Below, in pieces: positions 8,832-18,784 of a stretch of 64,000 nt of DNA. Below the pieces are notes generated by a model. That model was not told the origin of the DNA and did no database searches. It saw only the letters and a list, made by a program, of their open reading frames with translations. This stretch comes from JAJZKE01 sp963762395 (GTDB lineage: Bacteria; Patescibacteriota; Saccharimonadia; Saccharimonadales; UBA4665), in contig CAVXKL010000001.1 of NCBI GenBank assembly GCA_963762395.1, positions 431,397-495,396 of the forward strand, given 5' to 3'. A program made the position numbers and the translations under genes. Position 1 is the first letter of the stretch, and each line of letters begins with the position of its first letter.

Positions 8832-11384
8832 TTATTCGTTCGTAGAGTTTTTATCAACAGTTTTTTCTTCTTGACCGTTGTAATCTTCGTCCTCAATCTT
8901 ATCAACTAGAGCTAATGAAACTACTTCGTCACCGTCATTTAGACGCATGATCCTTACACCCTGAGTAGCTCTACCTAAACGAGGAATATCTTTAATGCCC
9001 AGCCTGATTGTCTGGCCCATCTGACTAATTATGATAACTTCCTGGTCATCTGCTTCACCCAGTGTTTTAACACCTACCAGCTCGCCAGTCTTAGAGTTAA
9101 CTACCGCCGAACGGATGCCTACCCCGCCTCTAGCATGAGGCGTAAACTGAGCAACCTTGGTTCGCTTACCAAAGCCATATCGGCTGATTACAAAGATGCT
9201 GGAGTTCTCCTTCACAATATCCATACCGATGACATGATCATCCGTTCTGAGTCTAATGCCTCTAACTCCTCGACTAACGCGTCCCATTGGACGGGCATCC
9301 CTTTCGTGGAATCTAATAGCCTGGCCTTGTGAGGTTGAGATAATTATCTCGTTATCACCGCTAGTCATTCTAATCCACTTCAGCTCATCGCCAGCATCCA
9401 GATTGATAGCAATCAGACCAGAGTTGCGGACGTTCTTATATTGTTCAAATGGTGTCTTCTTGATAACGCCCCTGACAGTACACATAATCAAGTTAGCGGC
9501 TTGATCGCTCTTACTGATGTTTATAACTGAATTGACAGTCTCTTCGGGCTGCAGCTGCAGTAAATTAACTAAGGCTACGCCCTTAGCGCCTAGCAAGGCT
9601 GCTGGAACTTCATACGTCTTCAATCTAAAGACACGTCCTCTATTGGTGAAGAATAGTAAGAAGTCATGGGTAGAAGCGTTGACGACATGTTCTATAACAT
9701 CTTCTTCTCTTGTTATCATGCCTCTGCGTCCCTTGCCGCCTCTGCCTTGCCGCTTGTATTCAGCAATTGGACTTCGCTTAATGTAATTAGCGGCCGTTAA
9801 AGTAACAACCACTTGTTCATCGGCAATAAGGTCTTCATCACTTAGTCTGCCTAGCTCTGAGGCAACAACTTTAGTCCTTCTGGCATCAGCGTATTGCTTC
9901 TTTAGTTCAACTAGTTCGTTTTTGACTATAGACAATATCTTTTTTTCGTCGGCTAAAACGCCTTTTAGATTCTCGATTAATTTAACTAACTCAGCTAGTT
10001 CATCTTCAATTTCTTTACGGTCTAGGCCAGTCAGCCGCCTCAGCTGCATAGCGAGTATTGCCCGCCCTTGGATATCTGTTAACTTAAACTTCTTAATAAG
10101 ATTGGCTAGAGCTTCGTCATAATCTTTAGAGGCCTTAATAGTAGCTATAACTTCATCAATATGATCAAGGGCAATCTTTAGTCCCTCTAAGATATGGGCT
10201 CGTTCCTCGGCTTTTCTTAGTTCGAATTCTGTTCGCCTTCGAACAACAGATTGGCGGTGTTTAATGTGCTCTTTAATAATATCTTGAAGACCTAAGATTC
10301 TAGGCTGGATACCGTCAATCAGGGCTAGCATATTGAAATGGAAGGTAGTTTGAAGAGGTGTTAGTTTAAATAGTTGGTTAATTAATTTGGTTGGGAAAGC
10401 ATCTCTTTTTAGATCGATTACTATTCGGACTTGCCCGCGAGAGCTTTCGTCTCTTATGTCATTAATTCCAGAGATCTTCTTCTCTCTAACCAAATCAGCA
10501 ATCTTAATGATTAGTGATTCTTTGTTTAAGGCGTAAGGTATTTCGTTAATTATTATCTGTTGTCTATTCTTAGCATCTTCAACAATTTCAGCTACGCCCC
10601 TGGTAACAACTCCTCCCTTACCGGTAGCATAGGCTACACGCAGCGATTCTTTGCCGTAAACTACACCACCAGTTGGAAAGTCTGGTCCTTTGACAAACTT
10701 AAGAAGATCATCAAGCACAGCATCCGGATTTTCAATTTGGTAAACAGTAGCATCAACTAATTCGCCCAAGTTATGAGGTGGGATATTAGTTGCCATTCCA
10801 ACAGCAATTCCCAGCTGACCGTTTAGAAGCAAGTTGGGAAGTTTTGCCGGCAGGACGCTGGGTTCTTGCATCCGGCCATCATAGTTGTCTCTAAAGTCGA
10901 CCGTCTCTTTATCTATATCTAGCAGCAGTTCATCGGCTAATCGGGCCATTTTTGCTTCGGTGTAACGCATAGCAGCCGGCGGATCACCATCCATCGAACC
11001 AAAGTTACCCTGTCCATTAATTAGCGGGTAACGCATGCTCCAGTCCTGGGCCATACGAACCATCGCCTCATAAATGGCGGCATCACCGTGCGGGTGGAAG
11101 TCACCCATGACAGCGCCAACAACATTAGCGCTTTTGCGTGTCTTGGCTGTTGAACGAAGCCCGTCTCTATTCATGGTGTATAAAATACGACGATGAACTG
11201 GTTTCAGACCGTCTCTAACATCCGGAAGAGCACGAGCCACAATAACGCTCATCGAATAGCGAAGGTAGTTATCTTCCATGACGTCTTCAGCTGTCCGCCT
11301 CTCAACTATCCGAGAGTGAGTCTGTTGAATCTCTTCTGCGGGAAGAATTATCTCTGGTTCTTCTTTGTTAACGTCTTTGTCCAT
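8832..11384 (-). CDS. gyrA: DNA gyrase subunit A
   Basis: 850 aa, close to the usual length. It is the cleavage-religation subunit of DNA gyrase. The N-terminal winged-helix/tower region contains the active-site tyrosine in AAMRYTEAKM (about residue 140) and the quinolone-region motif GDFHPHGDAAIYE. The C-terminal beta-pinwheel carries the GyrA box as QGRGGKGRRG (about 560), which favours gyrase over topoisomerase IV ParC. It starts 2 nt after the gyrB stop, so the two form an operon from the promoter at 13403. Confidence 0.97.
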   Translation of the reverse strand: MDKDVNKEEPEIILPAEEIQQTHSRIVERRTAEDVMEDNYLRYSMSVIVARALPDVRDGLKPVHRRILYTMNRDGLRSTAKTRKSANVVGAVMGDFHPHGDAAIYEAMVRMAQDWSMRYPLINGQGNFGSMDGDPPAAMRYTEAKMARLADELLLDIDKETVDFRDNYDGRMQEPSVLPAKLPNLLLNGQLGIAVGMATNIPPHNLGELVDATVYQIENPDAVLDDLLKFVKGPDFPTGGVVYGKESLRVAYATGKGGVVTRGVAEIVEDAKNRQQIIINEIPYALNKESLIIKIADLVREKKISGINDIRDESSRGQVRIVIDLKRDAFPTKLINQLFKLTPLQTTFHFNMLALIDGIQPRILGLQDIIKEHIKHRQSVVRRRTEFELRKAEERAHILEGLKIALDHIDEVIATIKASKDYDEALANLIKKFKLTDIQGRAILAMQLRRLTGLDRKEIEDELAELVKLIENLKGVLADEKKILSIVKNELVELKKQYADARRTKVVASELGRLSDEDLIADEQVVVTLTAANYIKRSPIAEYKRQGRGGKGRRGMITREEDVIEHVVNASTHDFLLFFTNRGRVFRLKTYEVPAALLGAKGVALVNLLQLQPEETVNSVINISKSDQAANLIMCTVRGVIKKTPFEQYKNVRNSGLIAINLDAGDELKWIRMTSGDNEIIISTSQGQAIRFHERDARPMGRVSRGVRGIRLRTDDHVIGMDIVKENSSIFVISRYGFGKRTKVAQFTPHARGGVGIRSAVVNSKTGELVGVKTLGEADDQEVIIISQMGQTIRLGIKDIPRLGRATQGVRIMRLNDGDEVVSLALVDKIEDEDYNGQEEKTVDKNSTNE

Positions 11385-11386
11385 GG

Positions 11387-13357
11387 CTATATATCCAGAT
11401 CCTTAACAAACTTAGCATGCGTTTGAATGAAGTTCTTCCTCAATTCGACTTCTGTACCCATTAGCTTATTGAAGATGGCATCAGCTTTCTCGGCATCCTC
11501 AACAGTAACTTGAATTAAGACCCTTTGCTTTGGGTCCATGGTAGTCGCAAATAGTTGTTCACCATCCATTTCACCTAGACCCTTGTATCTTTTTTGTTCA
11601 ATAAAGCCGGCTTGTTTAAACCGTTCTTCATTGGGCTCAATTTTGGTACCGCTCTTTTTTCGATCTTTAATAGCATTATCTAGGATTACCTCTAGATCTT
11701 CTTCGTTATATATAAACTCACTGGACTTTCGGCCAGGTTTAACCAGTTCAAACAGGGGCGGCTTGGCAATATATAGATGCCCACCGTCGACCACTGGTTT
11801 CATGTATCTGAAGAAGAAGGTCATAAGAAGAGTGGCAATGTGACTACCATCAACATCGGCATCAGTCATAATAATTATCCGGTCATATCTTAGGCCGTTT
11901 ATATCAAAGGACTCTTCAATACCAACACCAATGGCTTTAATAAGGCTAATAATCTCGTTATTAGCCAGCATTTTATCTAGACGGGCACGTTCAACGTTAA
12001 GAACTTTACCTCTAAGCGGTAAGATAGCCTGACTTTTAGAGTCGCGGCCAGTTTTGGCCGAACCGCCGGCTGAGTCACCCTCTACCAGATAAAGTTCGGA
12101 GTCTTTAGGGTCCTTATTAGAACAATCTGCCAGTTTACCAGGCATCGAGGCACCTTCGAGCACGCCTTTTCTGAGAATGTTATCTCTGGCAGCTCGGGCA
12201 GCTTTACGGGCTCTAGAAGCCAGCAGCGCTTTACCGACAATTCTTTTGGCAACTGCCGGATGTTCTTCGAGATAATAGTTAAAGTATTCGTTCATAACTT
12301 GTTCGACGTAACTTCTGACTTCGGGGTTGCCTAGTTTGTTTTTTGTTTGACCTTCAAACTGAGGATCAGTTAATTTAACTAGGATAATTGCCGTTAGACC
12401 TTCTCTGGTATCTTCACCGGATAGGTTTTCTTCTTTGTCTTTAATTAATCCCTGTTTGCGGGCGTAATCATTAATAACCCTTGTGAGAGCGGCTCTAAAG
12501 CCTGTTAGGTGTGTACCACCGTCAGCGTTTAAGACGTTATTGGCAAATGCCTTGATCGTTTCGTTATAGGCATCGTTATACTGAATAGATATTTCTACTT
12601 GAACATCGTTAATTGTCTTATCGACATAAAAGATATCTTCATCGACAACTTCTTTGCCAACGTTTAAATGTTTAACGTAACTTTGGATACCACCTTCAAA
12701 GTAAAAGCTATACTGTTCACCGGTTACTTCGTTTTTTAAGCATGTTCTAATACTCTTGGTTAGATAAGCGGCATGTCTCAGTCTATCTAAAATAGCCTCA
12801 TAGCTAAATTCGATAGATTGGAAGACTTCTTTATCTGGGTAGAAGGTAATCTCAGTTCCCGTTCTATTTGTTTTGCCTGTTTCTTTTAGGTCTCCCTGGG
12901 AAATACCTCTTACGTAATCTTGTTCATAAATCTTGCCATCCCTAAAGACCTTAACATGGAGTTTGGCGCTTAAAGCATTGACAACACTACTTCCTACACC
13001 GTGAAGACCACCAGAGACTTTATAGCCGCTGTCACCGAACTTACCACCGGCATGTAGTACCGTTAAGACTGTTTCAACGGTACTCTTCTTAGTCTTGGGG
13101 TGTATTTCTGTTGGTATACCGCGTCCATTATCTGTCACTCTGATGCCGTCATTCTCCAGCATATCGACAGATACTTCGGTAGCGTAACCGGCTAAAGCTT
13201 CATCGATACCATTATCAATAAGTTCCCAGACTAAGTGGTGCAGTCCTTCCAGACCGGTGCCACCGATATACATGCCTGGCCTTTTACGTACAGGCTCAAG
13301 TCCTTCCAGGACAGTTATCTGACTGGCCGAATATTCATCAGTCTTTTTGTTTGCCAC
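11387..13357 (-). CDS. gyrB: DNA gyrase subunit B
   Basis: ATPase subunit of gyrase. GHKL ATPase motifs: ELIDNGIDEA, DNGRGIP and GGLHGVGSSVVNALS. Toprim motifs: EGDSAGG and DADVDG. The frame extends up to an ATG at 13456, but that lies upstream of the promoter (13403-13432). The GTG at 13357 follows a GAGGG Shine-Dalgarno and gives a 656-aa protein starting VANKKTDEYSASQITVLEGL, which matches the family N-terminus. Confidence 0.96.
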   Translation of the reverse strand: MANKKTDEYSASQITVLEGLEPVRKRPGMYIGGTGLEGLHHLVWELIDNGIDEALAGYATEVSVDMLENDGIRVTDNGRGIPTEIHPKTKKSTVETVLTVLHAGGKFGDSGYKVSGGLHGVGSSVVNALSAKLHVKVFRDGKIYEQDYVRGISQGDLKETGKTNRTGTEITFYPDKEVFQSIEFSYEAILDRLRHAAYLTKSIRTCLKNEVTGEQYSFYFEGGIQSYVKHLNVGKEVVDEDIFYVDKTINDVQVEISIQYNDAYNETIKAFANNVLNADGGTHLTGFRAALTRVINDYARKQGLIKDKEENLSGEDTREGLTAIILVKLTDPQFEGQTKNKLGNPEVRSYVEQVMNEYFNYYLEEHPAVAKRIVGKALLASRARKAARAARDNILRKGVLEGASMPGKLADCSNKDPKDSELYLVEGDSAGGSAKTGRDSKSQAILPLRGKVLNVERARLDKMLANNEIISLIKAIGVGIEESFDINGLRYDRIIIMTDADVDGSHIATLLMTFFFRYMKPVVDGGHLYIAKPPLFELVKPGRKSSEFIYNEEDLEVILDNAIKDRKKSGTKIEPNEERFKQAGFIEQKRYKGLGEMDGEQLFATTMDPKQRVLIQVTVEDAEKADAIFNKLMGTEVELRKNFIQTHAKFVKDLDI

Positions 13358-13402
13358 TAGTATCAAACCCTCAGTTTTAAACTTTTTATTCCCACTACTT
13401 AT

Positions 13403-13432
13403 ATTATACCTTATACCAGATCTTTTAATCAA
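13403..13432 (-). promoter_or_regulatory. gyrB-gyrA promoter
   Basis: Minus strand TTGATT (13427-13432), 18 bp, TATAAT (13403-13408). It decides the gyrB start, because any start upstream of it would not be on the mRNA. Confidence 0.75.
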
Positions 13433-13498
13433 ACCCAAATCTGCTGTTAAAAGCATTAATAGTATGCTTAAATAAATATGTAATTTAAAAAGTCAAAA

Positions 13499-15172
13499 AT
13501 GTTTGAAAAATTATTATCAGCTCTACCGTTTAACCCAGGACTAATCCAGCAATTACCTTTTTATGCCAAACGAATGAGACAAGAAGAGAGTGTTAGACGA
13601 GTTGGTTTTGCATTTATTGTTTTCGCCTTTTTAATACAATTCTTCGCTTTTGTCAGCCCGCCACAGTCAACCCTTGCCGATTCACCCAATGACTTAATTA
13701 ACGGTGGTTTTGCATCCGCTGCTGAAGCAGCCAGTGACTGCCGATCTAATGTAAAAGATTACGGCACAATTCTTGCCTATTACGGTATTACTTGTGACAA
13801 AGTTGCCAGTGCTAATACAGTTACCGTCAACTCTGATGCCTTTAGTAAACAGCTCTGGTCAATGGGTCGGCTACCATACAATTTACCGGGAGAATCACCC
13901 GTCACTATCCCAAGTCTTAACTACACGCTTTACATAAGATATCTATGGGGCTGGGATACGTCTGGAACTCCATCCACCTATCAGATGTTAAATGTCACGA
14001 CAACCGGCGGCCAAACCCTTTTTCTAATTGAAACCTGCGGGAACCTAGCTTCAGTTGGCAAACCCATACCAGTCCAAAAAACACCCTACATTTCTTTATC
14101 TAAAACAACCGTCCCCAATTATCCGGCAGAAAACAGTGAGGTATCTCCTGGAGCCACCCTGGGCTTCAGGATCCTCTTTGGCAACACAGGTGGCCCCGCA
14201 GACAATGTCACTATAAGCGACACGACACCCGCCAATACCACTGAAGCATGGCTTGGCGTAGGTAATGCTCATAGCGATCAATATTCAAACAATACTGCTA
14301 CCTGGTCTTTAAGTAGTCTGTCGAGTGGTGATTCTGACTATTATTATTCCGACTATGTTGATGCTTTCTATAAGGTCAATCCAAATACACCAAATAACAC
14401 CAGGATTTGTAATATAGCTAGTATTAAATCATCTGAGACACCGACAACTAACAGTAATAGTGTTTGCGTAACCGTACATGTTAATGCACCAACACAGCCG
14501 ACTGCACCAACACAGCCGACTGCACCAACACAGCCGACTGCACCAACACAGCCGACGACGCCAACCTGTGAGCAGCTACAGAGCAGTCAAAACGAATCGG
14601 CTTGCATAACTGTCAAGAAGACAGCCAGCAATGTAACGACCAATACTTCAGATGCTAACGGCACCACCGCCAATGCTGGCAACGTTATAAAGTACACTCT
14701 TTATGCTACGAATATTGGCTCGGACACCGTTAACAATTATGTGTTTGAGGATAGTTTAGCTTATGTTCTAGATTACTCTAAGGTAATTCAGGCTAATGGT
14801 GGTGAAGTTACGTCAGATAATGAAATAGTCTGGCCAGGCGAGAACATTGCGCCTAATCAAACATTGACTGAAACATTCGAGGTCATGATAGATAATCCGA
14901 TACCCCAGACTCCTGCTTCAACTTCAGATCCAAACTACTTTAATCTAACCATGAGCAACACTTATGGCAACACTATTACTATTAACTTACCCGGTACACC
15001 CGTCCAAGTTGTCCAGCAAGTTTCAACTACTTTGCCAAATACTGGCCCTGGTGATAGCGTCATAATTGGTGCCGTAGTTGTCGCTATAGCTGGTTACTTC
15101 TTATTTAGGTCACGCTTACTAGCTAAAGAGGTTAAGATAGCTATAACTGAACAATCAGGAGGTGCACCGTGA
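13499..15172 (+). CDS. LPNTG-anchored surface protein with DUF11-like domains
   Basis: 557 aa. An N-terminal cytoplasmic segment is followed by a signal-anchor helix (about 36-56). Two DUF11-like beta domains begin around LSKTTVPNYPAENSEVSPG and ITVKKTASN, separated by a Pro/Thr linker with APTQPT repeated (DNA repeat at 14486). The C-terminus has a sortase-type sorting signal: LPNTGPGDS, a hydrophobic helix, then FRSRLLAKE. That signal fits covalent attachment to a Gram-positive-like envelope, as expected in Saccharibacteria, but no sortase gene is in the window. The tail after the helix is longer (about 25 residues) than usual. Overlaps the next gene at GTGA. Confidence 0.8.
   Translation: MFEKLLSALPFNPGLIQQLPFYAKRMRQEESVRRVGFAFIVFAFLIQFFAFVSPPQSTLADSPNDLINGGFASAAEAASDCRSNVKDYGTILAYYGITCDKVASANTVTVNSDAFSKQLWSMGRLPYNLPGESPVTIPSLNYTLYIRYLWGWDTSGTPSTYQMLNVTTTGGQTLFLIETCGNLASVGKPIPVQKTPYISLSKTTVPNYPAENSEVSPGATLGFRILFGNTGGPADNVTISDTTPANTTEAWLGVGNAHSDQYSNNTATWSLSSLSSGDSDYYYSDYVDAFYKVNPNTPNNTRICNIASIKSSETPTTNSNSVCVTVHVNAPTQPTAPTQPTAPTQPTAPTQPTTPTCEQLQSSQNESACITVKKTASNVTTNTSDANGTTANAGNVIKYTLYATNIGSDTVNNYVFEDSLAYVLDYSKVIQANGGEVTSDNEIVWPGENIAPNQTLTETFEVMIDNPIPQTPASTSDPNYFNLTMSNTYGNTITINLPGTPVQVVQQVSTTLPNTGPGDSVIIGAVVVAIAGYFLFRSRLLAKEVKIAITEQSGGAP
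14486..14557 (+). repeat. 18-bp tandem repeat, four copies
   Basis: Four copies of GCACCAACACAGCCGACT, the last with one change, encoding the APTQPT linker of the surface protein. Nearly perfect repeats like this can change copy number by slippage. Confidence 0.95.
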
Positions 15173-15732
15173 ATGAAGCATTAAGAGGGAGAGCTGAAGT
15201 TCAGGAAACCAGCCATCCTTTTACACCTGAAGACTTAAAAAACAAAGTTGAAGAAGCATCCAGCCCAGAAGCTAACCCGGCTGCTCAAATAGCTGAAGCA
15301 AGGCAAGAAGTAACTAAAGAATCCGACTCTAGAGAAAAGCTTTTAAACAAACTGGAAGCTGAACAAGAGACTAACGATGAGCCGGTTGCCAGACCAGTCA
15401 ATAAAGAGCTACTTAAAATCACTTTCAATAAAGAGATGGGCCATATTAGAAGAAAACTGAGCAGTATAGACAAAATCGGTAGTAAGATTATCCACCAGCC
15501 GCTTATCCGGTCTGTTAGCGAGGTATCTTCTAAGATAATAACTAGGCCTTCTGGACTTCTAGGAGGCGGTGTAGTGGCTTTTCTTGGCACAGGTACATAT
15601 TTGTACTATACGAAGCACATTGGCCTCAAGTACAACTATACGATCTTTCTACTGTTGCTTGTTGGCGGTTTTATTGTTGGCTTACTACTTGAAGCTCTTA
15701 TTCGGATTATTAGAGGAAGACGATCGATCTAG
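15169..15732 (+). CDS. Two-helix membrane protein, unknown function
   Basis: 187 aa from GTG 15169, preceded by an AGGAGG Shine-Dalgarno and overlapping the LPNTG protein stop by 3 nt, so the two are translationally coupled. The first 120 residues are charged and Glu/Lys-rich (cytoplasmic). Two helices (about 128-147 and 155-177) end in RIIRGRRSI. No family recognised. It may be a membrane partner of the LPNTG protein (inference from coupling). It ends convergently with the ATPase gene with 4 nt overlap. Confidence 0.65.
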   Translation: MNEALRGRAEVQETSHPFTPEDLKNKVEEASSPEANPAAQIAEARQEVTKESDSREKLLNKLEAEQETNDEPVARPVNKELLKITFNKEMGHIRRKLSSIDKIGSKIIHQPLIRSVSEVSSKIITRPSGLLGGGVVAFLGTGTYLYYTKHIGLKYNYTIFLLLLVGGFIVGLLLEALIRIIRGRRSI

Positions 15733-18700
15733 GCTATTAGGGTGGTATCTTCAGCGGCCTTAATGTCTTTAGGTTGTATTTGTCCGTTGCGATCTATGTG
15801 TATGGTGTCACCTTCCCGCATATGACCTGATGTTGGCTTCGGCTGAGGCTCGTTAACAACATTGGGTTTGGTTGGGGTAACTAACTCTGTTCGAAGCTCA
15901 CCGGCAATTTTATCTACCTCAGCTTGTTCAATTTCATTGCTAGATATATTTTGGCTGATTGGCGCTAACGGTGTTGATGCTGGAGTCATATTGGGCATAG
16001 TCGACGCCGGAGTTGATAATATCGGGTTTAAAGGCTGACTTATGGTTTGGCCGCTTACTGGAGCAACTGTGGCTACTCCTTGAGCTGGTCCATTCATAGA
16101 ATATGGACTAGGTGCTGGAACACCAACTAATGGTGTAGTCCGCTTCTTAGCTAACCATTCATTAATAAATGATCCGCTAGCCTTAGGTGCTGGAACAGAT
16201 GTTGGTCCCACAGGAGCCGGTGATTGGCCAGTTCGAGCCCAAGGGTTAGATGCCGGCATCTGAGAGTTAGCGTAAGGTAAAGCAGTCGAAGCAGGGAAAC
16301 CAGAAGCTGAAGGATTATACGCTGGTCTTGGCTCTTCCTTGGTAGTCATGCGAGCAAAGATTTCTTTTTCGACAACTGCTTTAGGACGACCGTATTTAGC
16401 AGCTGAAAGTTGTTTTAAAGCTTCGGCTAAACGTTTATTGGGTGTGCCAAGTTGCGGCAGTGTAGCCATCGTAAATGGCTGGGTCGGTACGCCGCCAACA
16501 AGAGTTCTGACTACAGTGTTAAAGTTGGGAATTCGTAATAGATCTTCGGCATCAAAGACCGGCTGGAAGTATTTACCAATACTCTCCACATCGTTTTGGC
16601 CTATCCTGAAAGAAACTATAGTACCAATGTTACCAAAAACAGCATCCCTAATTTCCGGAGATAACTGGGTAGTAAACTGGTTGGCCACAATTAGATTCAA
16701 ATGGAACTTTCTAGCTTCAGACATTATGGTTGCCAAGCTATCTGTTGAGAAGTTCTGAAACTCATCGACATATAGGGCAAAGTCTTTTCTTTCTTTTTCC
16801 GGAACATCAACCCGGCTCATGGCTGCTGCCTGAAACTTCATAACAAAAACCATACCTAGAAGCTTCGAGTTTAGCTCACCTGTAGCGCCCTTGCTGAGAT
16901 TAACCAAAAGGATCTTTTGGTTATCCATAATGTCTCTAATGTTAAAGGCGCTCTCTGTCTGACCGATAATGTTACGCATCATATCGTTGCTTAAGAAGGC
17001 ACCGAATTTAGAAACAAACCAGCTGACAACTTCACCAAAGTCGTTAGATCTTTGGCTCTGGGGCATTTCCTTTTTCCAGAACTCAATCACATTCTGGTCT
17101 GTTACGTATTTCAGTTTCTGATCGACATACTTAGGGTCTCTAAACAGTTTAGGAATATCCACAAAGGTTCCGCCAGCCGGGTCAGCCATAACTGTTAAGG
17201 CAGCCATTCTAAATAGGTGTTCGTATCTTGGGCCCATTATTCCTTGGTGCTGAGGGTCATAAAGTTTATACAGCATATTAAGGGCTTCCTGGATAAGAAA
17301 ATCTTTTTGTTCAGGCGAATGGAATTCAAATAGATTAAGCCCCATCGGATAGTCCATGTCCCCAGGTGAGAAGTAAATAAGGTCTTCGGTTCTTTCTTTA
17401 GGTATCATAGCCAATAGGTTCTCGACTGTATCACCATGAGGGTCAACAAAGGCGAAACCGTTACCGTTTAACATATCCTGCAAAGCTAAATTCTCGAGGA
17501 ACATAGATTTTCCAGTACCGGTCTGTCCTACAGCGTAGACATGTCGTTGTCTGTCGTGTAAAGCTAATCTAATAGGCTTCCTCACACCCCTAAAGACATT
17601 AAATCCTAACAACAGCCCATCTTCAGGGATGTTTCTTGGGCCATCTACCTGTTTAGAGGCTTGTTTTACCAGCTGACTAGTAGGGATATTGTTTTGGTCT
17701 GGGAAATGGAATAAAGTTGCAAGTTCTACAGCATTTAAGATGGTATGGGTGTTATGCTGAGGGAAAAATCTCATTATGTACGAGGTAACCAGATCATCGA
17801 TATCTTTAGCAGGTATGTATTTAAAGCCGTTCTTACCTGGCTGATCAAAGAGCGCAAAGCTAGCTATTATCTGGCTCAGAACACTTTGAGCCCGCTGGCT
17901 GACATTAGAAGATACGATAACCCTTATTACTACCTCAAAAGCGGCATGTCGTGTCTTATCATCTATAGAATCTAGCGTTGCCTGTTCTAAATTTGACAAT
18001 TCTTTTCGCTTTTCTTCTTTATCTTTATGGTCTGGCGGTTTGAATAAGGCTATGAGTACACTCTTAGCCCACCAAGATATAGAACCTCGACCAGAGTGGC
18101 CAGAACCACCTTTCCTTTTTGAATCCGAGAAACTGTGTGCTTCTTTACGCCACTTATTATCTGCCGGCCTAAGAAGTATCTGGATAGCCGCACCATCTTC
18201 TTTAGAAAGATTGGCCATAGAGCTAAGGATAGACTGCAAAGCATCCCTTTTAAGGTCCAAATATGTGGCGATAGGATAAGCGTAGGAATCTTTAAGAACC
18301 AGTTCGCCACCGAGGGTACCATTTAATTTGCCCACCTTATTGAAAATGTTGTGTTCTGCTACCTCTTCTAACCTGGCAGTCGGATAAGCACTAATTATGG
18401 CTTGCTTAACAACATCTAACAAAGCAATCGGTACGGCAGCATAAAAGTATATAAAGCCCTCTATGCAGACTATTTCAAAACCAAAGTGTCGTTGGCCGTA
18501 AAATTTATGTTTAAAGCCCTTCTTCCACGTACTAGCAATGATATTGTAGATAATCTGAGCCTTAGAAATGGTTTCCTCGTTAACATCTCTGGTATCTCTT
18601 TGGCCTACTTCCGTATCATCACTGGTTGGTGGCAGGTGAATAAGTAGTGGAACTATCTTAAGACCTCGTTCGTAATTCTTTTGTTCACGGAAAATATGCC

Positions 18701-18779
18701 GAATTTGATAAAAAATAACAGGACCAACTATCAAAAGTAGGCCTATTAATATCGCCAGCATTTTTAATATGAATCCCAT
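15729..18779 (-). CDS. VirD4/TraG-like membrane ATPase
   Basis: 1016 aa. N-terminal helix (about 5-25), then about 370 residues of an uncharacterised domain, a RecA-like motor with Walker A GQTGTGKS (about 415) and Walker B ALYVDEFQNF, an ANQFTTQL sensor region, and a Pro/Ala/Ser-rich C-terminal tail of about 200 residues. This layout fits type IV secretion coupling proteins, which pump DNA or proteins using ATP. No relaxase or other mating-pair genes are nearby, so export of protein or DNA uptake is as plausible as conjugation. The 143-aa ORF just upstream on the same strand is probably its operon partner. Confidence 0.8.
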   Translation of the reverse strand: MGFILKMLAILIGLLLIVGPVIFYQIRHIFREQKNYERGLKIVPLLIHLPPTSDDTEVGQRDTRDVNEETISKAQIIYNIIASTWKKGFKHKFYGQRHFGFEIVCIEGFIYFYAAVPIALLDVVKQAIISAYPTARLEEVAEHNIFNKVGKLNGTLGGELVLKDSYAYPIATYLDLKRDALQSILSSMANLSKEDGAAIQILLRPADNKWRKEAHSFSDSKRKGGSGHSGRGSISWWAKSVLIALFKPPDHKDKEEKRKELSNLEQATLDSIDDKTRHAAFEVVIRVIVSSNVSQRAQSVLSQIIASFALFDQPGKNGFKYIPAKDIDDLVTSYIMRFFPQHNTHTILNAVELATLFHFPDQNNIPTSQLVKQASKQVDGPRNIPEDGLLLGFNVFRGVRKPIRLALHDRQRHVYAVGQTGTGKSMFLENLALQDMLNGNGFAFVDPHGDTVENLLAMIPKERTEDLIYFSPGDMDYPMGLNLFEFHSPEQKDFLIQEALNMLYKLYDPQHQGIMGPRYEHLFRMAALTVMADPAGGTFVDIPKLFRDPKYVDQKLKYVTDQNVIEFWKKEMPQSQRSNDFGEVVSWFVSKFGAFLSNDMMRNIIGQTESAFNIRDIMDNQKILLVNLSKGATGELNSKLLGMVFVMKFQAAAMSRVDVPEKERKDFALYVDEFQNFSTDSLATIMSEARKFHLNLIVANQFTTQLSPEIRDAVFGNIGTIVSFRIGQNDVESIGKYFQPVFDAEDLLRIPNFNTVVRTLVGGVPTQPFTMATLPQLGTPNKRLAEALKQLSAAKYGRPKAVVEKEIFARMTTKEEPRPAYNPSASGFPASTALPYANSQMPASNPWARTGQSPAPVGPTSVPAPKASGSFINEWLAKKRTTPLVGVPAPSPYSMNGPAQGVATVAPVSGQTISQPLNPILSTPASTMPNMTPASTPLAPISQNISSNEIEQAEVDKIAGELRTELVTPTKPNVVNEPQPKPTSGHMREGDTIHIDRNGQIQPKDIKAAEDTTLIA

Positions 18780-18784
18780 TTTAT

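Noticed and set aside
13358..13456. N-terminal extension of gyrB to ATG 13456
   Set aside because: The segment contains the promoter, and the GTG at 13357 has the Shine-Dalgarno and the family N-terminus.
14486..14557. 18-bp tandem repeat as a CRISPR array
   Set aside because: No spacers; the repeats are contiguous and encode an in-frame Pro/Thr linker. No CRISPR array was seen anywhere in the window.
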